From: Streptomyces spinoverrucosus
GTDB lineage: Bacteria; Actinomycetota; Actinomycetes; Streptomycetales; Streptomycetaceae
Assembly (NCBI RefSeq): GCF_006539505.1
Contig: NZ_BJND01000047.1
Location: 1 to 64,000 of the forward strand
Direction of reading: 5' to 3'
DNA length: 64,000 bases
The position numbers and the translations under genes are program-made. Positions 35,585 to 43,563 of this stretch are shown here, piece by piece. Within the stretch, counting starts at the first letter, position 1. The number at the start of each line of letters is the position of its first letter. Below the pieces are notes generated by a model that saw only the letters and a list, made by a program, of their open reading frames with translations, had not been told where the DNA came from and searched no databases.

Positions 35585-36642
35585 TGGCCCGCTTCCACAC
35601 GCTCCCGGTGACCGCGGTCGACCGGCTCACCGACGACTCCGTCGCCGTCACGCTCGCGGTCCCCGAGGAGTTGCGCGAGGAGTACCGGTACGCGCCCGGG
35701 CAGCACATCGCCCTGCGGCGCACCGTCGACGGGGTCGAGATCCGGCGGACGTACTCGATCTGCTCCCCGGCAGCACAGGACGGCGAGGGACCGCGCGCCC
35801 TGCGGGTGGGGGTGCGGCTGGTGGAGGGCGGCGCCTTCTCGACGTACGCGCTGAAGGAGATCAACATCGGCGACGAGCTGGAGGTGATGACCCCGGCCGG
35901 CCGCTTCACCCTCGACCCCGCGCCCGGGCTGTACGCCGCGATCGTCGGCGGCAGTGGGATCACGCCGGTGCTGTCGATCGCGGCGACGCTGCTGGCGCGC
36001 GAGCCCGAGGCCCGGTTCTGCCTGATACGCAGCGACCGTACGTCCGCCTCGACGATGTTCCTGGAGGAGGTCGCCGATCTGAAGGACCGCTTCCCCGAGC
36101 GGTTCCAGCTGGTGACCGTGCTGTCCCGGGAGGAGCAGCAGGCGGGGCTGCCGTCCGGTCGGCTGGACCGGGAGCGGCTGACGGGCCTGCTGCCGGCGCT
36201 GCTGCCGGTGGCCGACGTGGCGGGTTGGTTCCTGTGCGGGCCGTACGGGCTGGTGCAGGAGGCCGAGCGGGCGCTGCGCGGCCTTGAGGTGCCGCGCGGC
36301 CGGATCCACGAGGAGATCTTCCATGTGGACGCCGCTCCGCCCGCCGCCCCGTCGACGGCTCCCGCCCACAGCACGGTGACCGCGCGGCTCGACGGCCGCG
36401 GGGGGACCTGGCCGGTCCAGGACGGTGAGTCGCTGCTGGAGACGGTGCTGCGCAACCGTCCTGACGCCCCCTACGCCTGCAAGGGCGGAGTCTGCGGCAC
36501 GTGCCGGGCGTTCCTGGTCTCCGGGGAGGTACGCATGGACCGCAACTTCGCGCTGGAGCGGGAGGAGACGGAGGCGGGATATGTGCTGGCGTGCCAGTCG
36601 CATCCGGTGACGGAGAAGGTGGAGCTGGACTTCGACCGCTAG
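35584..36642 (+). CDS. paaE: Phenylacetyl-CoA epoxidase reductase PaaE, 352 aa
   Basis: Electron-transfer flavoprotein that passes electrons from NADPH via FAD and a 2Fe-2S cluster to PaaA. The FAD-binding RRTYSICS is at about 57-64, the NAD-binding GGSGITPVLSIAATL at about 122, and the C-terminal plant-type ferredoxin domain has CKGGVCGTCRAFL plus the fourth Cys in VLACQSHP. ATG at 35584 has AAGGAG 5 nt upstream and overlaps the paaD stop by 1 nt (TGATG). Last gene of the operon. Confidence 0.94.
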   Translation: MARFHTLPVTAVDRLTDDSVAVTLAVPEELREEYRYAPGQHIALRRTVDGVEIRRTYSICSPAAQDGEGPRALRVGVRLVEGGAFSTYALKEINIGDELEVMTPAGRFTLDPAPGLYAAIVGGSGITPVLSIAATLLAREPEARFCLIRSDRTSASTMFLEEVADLKDRFPERFQLVTVLSREEQQAGLPSGRLDRERLTGLLPALLPVADVAGWFLCGPYGLVQEAERALRGLEVPRGRIHEEIFHVDAAPPAAPSTAPAHSTVTARLDGRGGTWPVQDGESLLETVLRNRPDAPYACKGGVCGTCRAFLVSGEVRMDRNFALEREETEAGYVLACQSHPVTEKVELDFDR

Positions 36643-36679
36643 GGCCTTGTGAGGCGCTCCCTCAGGCGTTCCCTTCTCC

Positions 36680-36693
36680 TAGAACCTGTTCTA
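36680..36693. promoter_or_regulatory. KstR-type operator upstream of the acyl-CoA dehydrogenase
   Basis: TAGAACCTGTTCTA is a perfect palindrome fitting the actinobacterial KstR consensus TNNAACNNGTTNNA, which controls steroid/cholesterol catabolism. It lies 46 nt before the acyl-CoA dehydrogenase start. Confidence 0.65.
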
Positions 36694-36696
36694 TCT

Positions 36697-36709
36697 TGAC
36701 GCTCCGTCA
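36697..36709. promoter_or_regulatory. Second palindrome, TGACGCTCCGTCA
   Basis: A 5-bp-arm inverted repeat with a 3-nt centre, extended by flanking ATCT and AGAT. It lies 3 nt after the KstR-type site and resembles operators of TetR-type fatty acid regulators. It overlaps a TTGACG that could be a -35. Confidence 0.45.
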
Positions 36710-36739
36710 GATGGGCGGATCCGTCGGGAGGACAGGACC

Positions 36740-37876
36740 GTGGACTTCACCTTCACCGAGGAGCAGCAGGCGGCGGCCGAGGCGGCGCGAGGTGTGTTCG
36801 CCGATGTCGCGCCGGACGCCGTGCCGAGCCCCACGCTGACCCGGGGCGCCGTGGCCGACGACTTCGACCGCGCGCTGTGGGGCAGGCTCGCCGACGCGGA
36901 TCTGCTGAGCCTGCTGCTCGATCCGGAGCACGGCGGGGCGGGCCTCGACTCCATCGCTCTGTGCCTGGTGCTTCGGGAGGCGGGGAAGGTCCTGGCGCGA
37001 GTGCCACTGCTGGAGAACAGCGCGGCACTGGCGGCAGTCCAGGCGTACGGCGGTGCGGAGTTGAAGTCCGCCGTGCTCGAACCGGCCGGGCGGGGTGAGG
37101 TCGTACTGACCGTCGCCGCGCAGGGACGTACCGGCGGTCACGACGCCGCCGAACGGGCGGTGACCGCGCGGCGGGACGGGGACGGCTGGGTCCTGGACGG
37201 GGTGCAGACGGCGGTTCCATGGGCGTATGACGCCGACTTCACCGTCGTACCGGCGCACACCGACGCCGACCGGAGCGTCCTCGCCCTCGTCCCGCGGGGG
37301 CAGGAAGGGGCCGAACTCGCCGAGCAGTTCGCGACGACCGGGGAGCGGCTCGGGGAGTTGCGGCTGGAGTCGGTGCAGGTGCCGGAGCGGTACGTCATCG
37401 AGGGCGAGGGGGCCTGGGAGTGGCTGCGGGAGTTGCTGGCCACCGGGACGTGTGCGCTGGCGCTCGGGCTCGGGGAGCGGGTGCTGCGGATGACCAGCGA
37501 GTACACCGGGAAACGGGAGCAGTTCGGGTACCCGGTCGCGACGTTCCAGGCCGTCGCCGTGCAGGCCGCCGACCGCTATATCGACCTGCGGGCGATGGAG
37601 GCCACGCTGTGGCAGGCGGCGTGGCGGATCGGTTCGGGGGCAGCGGGGGTGTTGCCGGCCGCCGGGGATGTGGCCGTCGCGAAGATCTGGGCGGCGGAGG
37701 GGGTACGGCGGGTGGTGCAGACGGCGCAGCATCTGCACGGGGGGTTCGGGGCGGACGTCGACTATCCGCTGCACCGGTACCACGCCTGGGCGAAGCACCT
37801 TGAACTGTCGCTGGGACCGGCGGCGGCGCACGAGGAGGCGCTGGGGGATCTGCTGGCGGCGCATGCGCCGGGGTGA
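36740..37876 (+). CDS. Acyl-CoA dehydrogenase, FadE type, 378 aa
   Basis: FAD-dependent alpha,beta-desaturation of an acyl-CoA. The N-terminal helical domain begins MDFTFTEEQQAAAEAARGVF, a middle beta domain contains DGWVLDGVQTAVPWAYDADF, and the C-terminal domain ends with KIWAAEGVRRVVQTAQHLHG and GFGADVDYPLHRYHAWAKHL. The usual catalytic Glu position near the C-terminal GG(A/G)G region is not obvious, as in the short subunits of steroid-type alpha2beta2 enzymes, so it may need a partner. GTG at 36740 has GGGAGG upstream. The KstR-type operator suggests steroid or sterol side-chain substrates; this is inference. Confidence 0.82.
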   Translation: MDFTFTEEQQAAAEAARGVFADVAPDAVPSPTLTRGAVADDFDRALWGRLADADLLSLLLDPEHGGAGLDSIALCLVLREAGKVLARVPLLENSAALAAVQAYGGAELKSAVLEPAGRGEVVLTVAAQGRTGGHDAAERAVTARRDGDGWVLDGVQTAVPWAYDADFTVVPAHTDADRSVLALVPRGQEGAELAEQFATTGERLGELRLESVQVPERYVIEGEGAWEWLRELLATGTCALALGLGERVLRMTSEYTGKREQFGYPVATFQAVAVQAADRYIDLRAMEATLWQAAWRIGSGAAGVLPAAGDVAVAKIWAAEGVRRVVQTAQHLHGGFGADVDYPLHRYHAWAKHLELSLGPAAAHEEALGDLLAAHAPG

Positions 37877-37898
37877 GGCCCGGGTGCACGAGGGTGGC

Positions 37899-37940
37899 GC
37901 GGGGACGCCGAGCCGTAAGTCATGCCTGTGGCGTCCCCGC
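37899..37940. terminator. Bidirectional terminator-like inverted repeat
   Basis: GCGGGGACGCC (37899-37909) and GGCGTCCCCGC (37930-37940) form a perfect 11-bp stem with a 20-nt loop between the converging acyl-CoA dehydrogenase and rhodanese genes. There is no U-run. Confidence 0.6.
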
Positions 37941-37952
37941 CGAGCCCCTCGG

Positions 37953-38297
37953 TCAGACGACGGCCCCCGGCTCGCCCGCGTCCGTGACCACCGGGCGCCC
38001 GGTCGCCTCCCAGGCCTCCATGCCGCCGGAGACGTTCACGGCGTCGATGCCTCGCTGGTTGAGGTACATCGCGACCTGGGCCGAGCGGGCGCCGGAGCGG
38101 CAGATGACGTGGACGCGGCCGTCCTGCGGGGCGGCCTCGGTCAGCTCGCCGTACCGGGCGACGAACTCGCTCATGGGGATGTGCAGCGCCCCTGCGGCGT
38201 GGCCCGCCTGCCACTCCTCGTCCTCGCGGACGTCCAGCAGGAAGTCGTCGTCCTTGAGGTCCGTGACCCCGACCGTGGGAACAGCTCCGAAAGTCAT
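37953..38297 (-). CDS. Single-domain rhodanese, 114 aa
   Basis: Sulfur-transfer domain. Substrate-entry DVREDEEWQAGHAAGALHIP is followed by the active-site loop ICRSGARSAQVA with the catalytic Cys, and by VNVSGGMEAWEATGRPVV. Full single-domain length; cytosolic. ATG at 38297 follows a TAGCGT box by exactly 7 nt, so the mRNA is probably leaderless. No neighbour suggests a specific sulfur pathway. Confidence 0.88.
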   Translation of the reverse strand: MTFGAVPTVGVTDLKDDDFLLDVREDEEWQAGHAAGALHIPMSEFVARYGELTEAAPQDGRVHVICRSGARSAQVAMYLNQRGIDAVNVSGGMEAWEATGRPVVTDAGEPGAVV

Positions 38298-38304
38298 GCT
38301 CCCG

Positions 38305-38310
38305 ACGCTA
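38305..38310 (-). promoter_or_regulatory. Putative -10 box of a leaderless promoter
   Basis: TAGCGT on the minus strand, 7 nt from the rhodanese ATG. The same box and spacing occur before the quinone oxidoreductase gene. Confidence 0.5.
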
Positions 38311-38434
38311 CCTGAAGCGCCCGCGCGGATGGCCGGACCCGAGGGCTCCCCGACCACGCACCGGCCGTTCGCCGCCCGCTCACTGCCGATGACCGACCGA
38401 CTACCGGCCGACTACCGGCCAAGCCCGCGACCGC

Positions 38435-39280
38435 TCACTGACCGATCAGCGCCGCCAGCTCCGCCTCGCGCCCCGCGACCTCCGCCAGCAGCTGCTCGGC
38501 GATCTCGTCGAGGAGGCGGTCCGGGTCGTCCGGCGCCAGCTTGAGCATGGAGCCGATGGCGCCCTCCTCCAGCTCCCGGGCGACGACCGTGAGCAGTTCC
38601 TTGCGCTGGGCGAGCCATTCCAGGCGGGCGTACAGCTCCTCGCTGCGGCTCGGGCGGCGCTCCTCGGGAACCGGTCCCGCGGCCCACTCCGCGGACAGCT
38701 CGCGCAGCTCCGACTCGTCACCACGGGCGTAGGCGGTGTTCACGCGGGTGAGGAACTCCTCACGGCGCTTGCGCTCGCCCTCCTCCTGCGCGAGGTCGGG
38801 GTGGGCCTTGCGGGCCAGGTCGCGGTAGAGGCGGCGGGCCTGCTCGCTGGGGCGCACCCGCTGCGGGGGCCGGACCGGCTGGTCCGTGAGCATCGCGGCG
38901 GCCTCCGGGAACAGGCCGTCGCCGTCCATCCAGCCGTGGAACAGCTCCTCCACGGAGGGCATCGGCAGCACCCGGGCCCGCAGCTCCTGCGCCCGGCGCA
39001 GATCCTCCGGGTCACCGGTCCGGGCCGCCTTCGCCTCGGCGATCTGCGCGTCCAGCTCTTCGAGGCGGGCGTACATCGGGCCGAGCTTCTGGTGGTGCAG
39101 CCGGGAGAAGTTCTCGATCTCGACGCGGAAGGTCTCCACCGCGATCTCGTACTCGATCAGCGCCTGCTCGGCCGCCCGCACGGCCCGCTCCAGCCGCTCC
39201 TCGGGCCGGGGCGCGCCGTCCTCGGGCGTCGCCTCGGTCTCACCGGCGACACCACCCTGCTCAGCATCCGGGGTCGTCAC
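38435..39280 (-). CDS. Coiled-coil protein with a J-domain-like segment, 281 aa
   Basis: No named family recognised. After an acidic N-terminus, long charged helices (AEQALIEYEIAVETFRVEIE, YARLEELDAQIAEAKAARTG) predict coiled coil. At about residues 160-200 the segment ARRLYRDLARKAHPDLAQEE contains an HPD tripeptide after a basic helix, then EEFLTRVNTAYARGD, the pattern of a J domain that stimulates DnaK. The C-terminal helices (RLEWLAQRKELLTVVARELE) are again coiled. I start at GTG 39280: TACGCT lies 6 nt upstream, suggesting leaderless transcription. An upstream GTG at 39298 is in frame. Confidence 0.65.
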   Translation of the reverse strand: MTTPDAEQGGVAGETEATPEDGAPRPEERLERAVRAAEQALIEYEIAVETFRVEIENFSRLHHQKLGPMYARLEELDAQIAEAKAARTGDPEDLRRAQELRARVLPMPSVEELFHGWMDGDGLFPEAAAMLTDQPVRPPQRVRPSEQARRLYRDLARKAHPDLAQEEGERKRREEFLTRVNTAYARGDESELRELSAEWAAGPVPEERRPSRSEELYARLEWLAQRKELLTVVARELEEGAIGSMLKLAPDDPDRLLDEIAEQLLAEVAGREAELAALIGQ

Positions 39281-39349
39281 CCGACCAGCGTAGGCCACAC
39301 CGGGACCGTGCCTCCGAGCACCGGCCTCACCGGTCGCAGGCCCTCCCGA

Positions 39350-39811
39350 TCACTCCGAGCACTCCGCCGCCACCCACTCGGCCGAAAGATCGCGGCAGAC
39401 CACCACGAGGGTGCCGGGGCGGCAGGCGATCTCATGGGAACAGCCGTCGGCGTGCGGGAGCACCTCGTCGACGATCACCTCCCCGAGCTCGCCCAGGTCG
39501 CAGACGTCCAGCACGTCCGCCTGGAAGCGCGAGACGCCCTCGTACCGGATGACCAGGTCCTCGTCGTGCTTCCAGCAGTTGTGCCGGAACCGGACCTCGA
39601 TCGCGTCCTCGCCGATTCGACGGGTCTGGTGCGGCCGCAGATCCTTCATGCACCGCCTGCCCGAGAAGTCGTAGTGTCCAGGATCGGTGGCGAGCGCTCG
39701 GGCGCCCGCCGGGAGGCGGCCCGCGAACGCGGGCAGCTGCTCCAGGTAGGGCCCCGGATCGATCACCCCCCTCATCTCGCCGCCCCGTCCGTCGAGGTCG
39801 ACGTACTTCAC
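39350..39811 (-). CDS. Conserved hypothetical protein with many Cys and His, 153 aa
   Basis: Family not recognised. GTG at 39811 has GAGGAG 6 nt upstream. The protein is soluble and contains GHYDFSGRRCMKDLRPHQ, RFRHNCWKHDEDLVIRYEGV, DVCDLGELGEVIVDEVLP, DGCSHEIACRPG and VVCRDL. Six Cys and several His in a small protein suggest metal binding or disulfides; there is no signal peptide. It is encoded 55 nt downstream of the DUF2252 gene in the same direction. Confidence 0.6.
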   Translation of the reverse strand: MKYVDLDGRGGEMRGVIDPGPYLEQLPAFAGRLPAGARALATDPGHYDFSGRRCMKDLRPHQTRRIGEDAIEVRFRHNCWKHDEDLVIRYEGVSRFQADVLDVCDLGELGEVIVDEVLPHADGCSHEIACRPGTLVVVCRDLSAEWVAAECSE

Positions 39812-39866
39812 CGTGCGCTCCTCATGAGACGGCCACCCCCCGTACCCGCCCCGGACACACGCCCCC

Positions 39867-41327
39867 TCACACACCCGCCTCCGCAGCAACCCTCCCCGCC
39901 CGAACCGCCGCCACCAGCCCCGCGTGATCCGCCTCGGTGCGGTCGGCGTAGCTGACGGCGAACGTGGCCACCGCCTCGTCCAGCTCCTCGTTCTTGCCGC
40001 AGTAGCCGGAGATCAGGCGCGGGTCGGCGCTGTGGGAGTGGGCGCGGGCGAGGAGTGCGCCGGTCATGCGGGCGTAGTCGTCGAGCTGGTCCGTGGAGAG
40101 CGCCGCCGGGTCCACGCTGCCCTTGCGGTTGCGGAACTGGCGGACCTGGAAGGGGCGGCCGTCGACGGTCGTCCAGCCGAGCAGGATGTCGCTGACGACC
40201 TGCATCCGCTTCTGGCCGAGGACCACCCGACGGCCCTCGTGGTCGGCGGACGGCGCCTCGAAACCGGCGGTCAGCAGATGCGGCAGCAGGGCCGAGCCGC
40301 GGGCCTCCTTCACCTGGAGTATCAGCGCCTCACCGCGGTGGTCCAGGAGCAGGACGACATACGAACGCAGGCCCACGCTGCCCGTGCCCACGACCCGGAA
40401 CGCCACGTCGTGCACCGCGTGCCGGGACAGCAGCGGCAGCCGGTCCTCCGACAGCGTCGTCAGGTAGGCCTCCAGCGACACCGCCACCGCCGCCGCCTCC
40501 GCGTCCGGGACCCGGCGCAGCACCGGCGGCGCGTCCACGAACCGGCGTCCCCCCTCCTCGGCCGCCTCGGTCGACCGCGCCGCGAACCGCCCGCTGGTGT
40601 TGGCCCGCGCCTTCTCCGAGACCCGCTCCAGGGTGCCCAGCAGGTCATGGGCGTCGGTGTGGGAGACCAGCTCCTCGTCCGCGATGGCGTTCCACGCGTC
40701 CAGCACCGGGAGCTTGGCCAGCAGCCGCATGGTGCGGCGGTAGGCGCCGGCGGCGTCATGGGCGGCCGACCGGCAGGTGTCCTCGTCGGCCCCCGTCTCC
40801 CGGCCCGCGAGCACCAGCGAGGCGGCGAGCCGCTTGAGGTCCCACTCCCAGGGGCCGTACAACGTCTCGTCGAAGTCGTTCAGGTCGATGATCAGGCCGC
40901 CGCGCGCGTCGCCGTACAGACCGAAGTTCGCCGCGTGCGCGTCGCCGCAGATCTGGGCGCGGATGCGGGTCATGGGGGTGCGGGCGAGGTCGTACGCCAT
41001 GAGGCCCGCCGAACCGCGCAGGAAGGCGAACGGGGTGGCCGCCATCCGTCCCACCCGTATCGGCGTGAGCTCGGGGATACGGCCCCGGTTCGACTCCTCG
41101 ACCGCGGCCACCGCGTCGGGCCGGGCGCCGTCGAGGTCGAGGGTGGCGTGGGCGCGCCGCGGGACCCGCTCGCGCAGGGCCTTCCCCTCCGCCTTGGGCG
41201 AGTGCGCGCCCTGGCCCGACCACTCGGCGAAGCCCCGCACCCGCGGAATCCGCACCGTCCCGGCATCCGCACTCTGCACACCGACCTCGGTCACCGCGAC
41301 CGCCTCCCCCGTGACTCGCACGAACAT
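39867..41327 (-). CDS. DUF2252 family protein, 486 aa
   Basis: Large cytosolic protein of a common actinobacterial family with a distant kinase-like fold and no proven role. Hallmarks: TPFAFLRGSAGLMAYDLA, QICGDAHAANFGLYGDARGG, LIIDLNDFDETLYGPWEWDL, VVGTGSVGLRSYVVLLLDHR and GQKRMQVVSDILLGWTTVDG. The CGDAHxxNFG and DxNDFD motifs resemble the catalytic loop and metal-binding Asp of APH-like kinases. ATG at 41327 lacks a strong ribosome-binding site; the frame is open 36 codons further. Confidence 0.78.
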   Translation of the reverse strand: MFVRVTGEAVAVTEVGVQSADAGTVRIPRVRGFAEWSGQGAHSPKAEGKALRERVPRRAHATLDLDGARPDAVAAVEESNRGRIPELTPIRVGRMAATPFAFLRGSAGLMAYDLARTPMTRIRAQICGDAHAANFGLYGDARGGLIIDLNDFDETLYGPWEWDLKRLAASLVLAGRETGADEDTCRSAAHDAAGAYRRTMRLLAKLPVLDAWNAIADEELVSHTDAHDLLGTLERVSEKARANTSGRFAARSTEAAEEGGRRFVDAPPVLRRVPDAEAAAVAVSLEAYLTTLSEDRLPLLSRHAVHDVAFRVVGTGSVGLRSYVVLLLDHRGEALILQVKEARGSALLPHLLTAGFEAPSADHEGRRVVLGQKRMQVVSDILLGWTTVDGRPFQVRQFRNRKGSVDPAALSTDQLDDYARMTGALLARAHSHSADPRLISGYCGKNEELDEAVATFAVSYADRTEADHAGLVAAVRAGRVAAEAGV

Positions 41328-41461
41328 CAACTCGTGCCGACCGTACAACCGGCCGCCACATCGCGTCAGACCCTGTGGATAACTCCCCACCTGTGGAAAA
41401 CCCGGCACACAGCAACCGCCCCCAGCAGACAGCACCCAGCCCCAACCAACCCGGCAGACAG

Positions 41462-41490
41462 CCCCCTCACCCCCTCACCCCCTCACCCCC
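41462..41490. repeat. Tandem ccccctca repeat
   Basis: Three copies of the 8-mer ccccctca followed by ccccc, at the 3' end of the response regulator gene and spanning its stop. Confidence 0.8.
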
Positions 41491-42142
41491 GCAAATAAGC
41501 CAACACCGCCAACACCCGCCGATGCGTCCCCTCCCCCGGCGGCAAATCCAGCTTCGTCAAAATGCTCCCGATGTGCTTGCCCACCGCCGCCTCGGACACC
41601 ACGAGCTCCCGAGCGATCGCCCCGTTGGACTTCCCCTCCGCGACCAGCGCGAGCACCTCCCGTTCGCGCGGCGTGAGCCGCTCCAGCGGATCCCGGCGCC
41701 GGCGCAGCAACTGCCTTACCACCTCGGGATCCACCACCGTGCCGCCCGCCGCCACCTCACCGAGCGCGGCCACGAAGTCCTCGACCTGCCCGACCCGGTC
41801 CTTGAGCAGATACCCGACCCCGGTCCCGTCGCCGGAGTCCAACAGCTCGGCCGCGTACGCCCGCTGCACGTACTGACTCAGCACGAGCACTGGCAGCCCG
41901 GGCCTCCGCTCCCGCAGCCGCACCGCCGCGTGCAGGCCCTCGTCCTGGAAATCCGGCGGCATCCGTACGTCCGTGACCACGACGTCGGGCTCGTGCTCGT
42001 CGACTGCCGCGATGAGCGCCCGCGCGTCCCCGACGGCCGCGACGACCTCGTGCCCGCACCGGCCGAGCAGCCCGATGAGCCCCTCGCGCAGCAACACGCT
42101 GTCCTCGGCCAGAACTACGCGCAGCGATCCGACGGCTCGCAA
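41483..42142 (-). CDS. LuxR-type response regulator, DesR/LiaR-like, 219 aa
   Basis: Receiver domain with acidic residues in VVLAEDSVLLREGL, phospho-Asp in DVVVTDVRMPPDFQDEG, VLVLSQYVQRAYAAEL, and Lys in VGYLLKDRVG. The helix-turn-helix at about 150-205 is RLTPREREVLALVAEGKSNG, AIARELVVSEAAVGKHIGSI. TTG at 42142 has GGAG 5 nt upstream and gives family length; no ATG or GTG fits. It overlaps the kinase gene by 28 bp, so the two are one two-component unit. Confidence 0.82.
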   Translation of the reverse strand: MRAVGSLRVVLAEDSVLLREGLIGLLGRCGHEVVAAVGDARALIAAVDEHEPDVVVTDVRMPPDFQDEGLHAAVRLRERRPGLPVLVLSQYVQRAYAAELLDSGDGTGVGYLLKDRVGQVEDFVAALGEVAAGGTVVDPEVVRQLLRRRRDPLERLTPREREVLALVAEGKSNGAIARELVVSEAAVGKHIGSILTKLDLPPGEGTHRRVLAVLAYLRG

Positions 42143-43398
42143 GGCAACTCCACACGCAACAGGGTGGGCCCACCCGGCGGACTGGACACGGAGAGTCTGC
42201 CATCGAGCACTGACACCCGGTCCGCGAGTCCGGTCAGCCCGGTCCCGGCCGCCGCGTCCGCGCCGCCCCTGCCGTCGTCCCGTATCCGCAGGACCAGCCG
42301 CCCGTCGCGGTGCCCACCCACCACCTCCGCCCGTTTCGCCCCACTGTGCCGGGCTACGTTCGCGAGCGCCTCGCACACCACGAAGTACGCGGCCGACTCG
42401 ACCGCCCGCGGCAGCCGCCCCGGCAGTTGAAGGTCGACGTCGACGGGGACCGTGCAGCGGTCGGCGGCGTCGGCGACCGCCGCTTCGAGGCCGAAGTCGG
42501 AGAGCACCTTGGGATGGATGCCGTGGATGAGCTCGCGCAGCTCCGCGAGCGCCCGCCCCGCCTCCTCGTGCGCCTGCGCGAGCTGGTCGGCGAGCGGGCC
42601 GGGCGGTGCGTCGAGACGGGCCAGCCCCAGCGTCATCGTCAACGCCACCAGCCGCTGTTGGGCCCCGTCGTGCAGGTCCCGCTCGATCCGCCGCCGCTCC
42701 GCCTCGAAGGCGTCCACCAACCGCACCCGGGACCGCGCCAGTTCGACGACCCTCGCCCCCAACTCGGCCTCCTGCGGGGCGATCAGCAACCGGGTCAGCG
42801 CGCCCCGCGCACCGGCGGCGACCCCGAGGACGTAAGCACCCAGGCACAGCAGAACCACCCCCAGGACCGCGAAGGCGACGGCAACCGGCCAGGTCGTGAC
42901 CGCCCACAGCTTGAGCACCTTCACCTCGCCGAAACCGGCCACCAGCAACGGCGTACCGACCAGCGACAGCGGGCACAGCAGCGCGCATACGACCACCAGG
43001 GCGTCGACCGGCCACAACAGGCCCGCGAACAGCAGCGCATGGCCCAGTTCCCGCCAGGTCGCCCGCTCCCCGAACCGCGTCGACAGCCAGGCCCACAGCC
43101 CCCCGCGCGCGGGCGCCCGACGCTGATCGCTCACCGGGTCCAGGTCGACCAGCCGCAGCCTGCGCCGCTCCACCCGCGCCACCGGAATCCCGGCGAGCGC
43201 GACAAGCACGAGCAGCGGCAGCCCGACCAGCACCACGGCGAGCACCCCGCCGAGCGCGGCCAGGACCACGATCGCCACAAGGGTGACCGCACCGACGACC
43301 ACACCGGTCACCAAGTAGCCGACCGCCCGCCACGGCCACGCCGACAGCAGGAAGCCGGGCCTGGACATGGCCTGCCACACATTCCGGGGAGGCTGCAT
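42115..43398 (-). CDS. Sensor histidine kinase, DesK/LiaS-like, 427 aa
   Basis: Membrane sensor with four hydrophobic helices in the first 220 residues (YLVTGVVVGAVTLVAIVVLA, LVGLPLLVLVALAGI, VDALVVVCALLCPLSLVG, VAVAFAVLGVVLLCLGAYVL) matching the actinobacterial sensor domain. HisKA_3 H-box: ERRRIERDLHDGAQQRLVAL. The HATPase domain has the N-box in VCEALANVARHSGAKRAEV, LRIRDDGRGG, and GTGLTGLADRVSVLDG. ATG at 43398 follows TACGGT by 7 nt, suggesting a leaderless mRNA. Divergent from an ABC exporter it probably controls. Confidence 0.88.
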   Translation of the reverse strand: MQPPRNVWQAMSRPGFLLSAWPWRAVGYLVTGVVVGAVTLVAIVVLAALGGVLAVVLVGLPLLVLVALAGIPVARVERRRLRLVDLDPVSDQRRAPARGGLWAWLSTRFGERATWRELGHALLFAGLLWPVDALVVVCALLCPLSLVGTPLLVAGFGEVKVLKLWAVTTWPVAVAFAVLGVVLLCLGAYVLGVAAGARGALTRLLIAPQEAELGARVVELARSRVRLVDAFEAERRRIERDLHDGAQQRLVALTMTLGLARLDAPPGPLADQLAQAHEEAGRALAELRELIHGIHPKVLSDFGLEAAVADAADRCTVPVDVDLQLPGRLPRAVESAAYFVVCEALANVARHSGAKRAEVVGGHRDGRLVLRIRDDGRGGADAAAGTGLTGLADRVSVLDGRLSVSSPPGGPTLLRVELPCEPSDRCA

Positions 43399-43405
43399 GC
43401 GGATC

Positions 43406-43411
43406 ACCGTA
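43406..43411 (-). promoter_or_regulatory. Putative -10 box of a leaderless promoter
   Basis: TACGGT on the minus strand, 7 nt before the ATG of the sensor kinase. Confidence 0.4.
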
Positions 43412-43563
43412 GAAGCAGCGGGCGCGCCCGGCCATCCGTCCAGGGAGCGGGTCGGGGGTATGCCTGGCCCTACCCCAAGTCTCCGCCTCGCCGCACTGCG
43501 CCGCCCCACCCCCAGGCGATTTCGTGGCCCCATCGCCATCAACCACCAGTCACCAGGGGAGAC

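Noticed and set aside
39924..41498. 524-codon open frame on the plus strand
   Set aside because: Antisense to the DUF2252 gene, with no recognisable domain and skewed composition.
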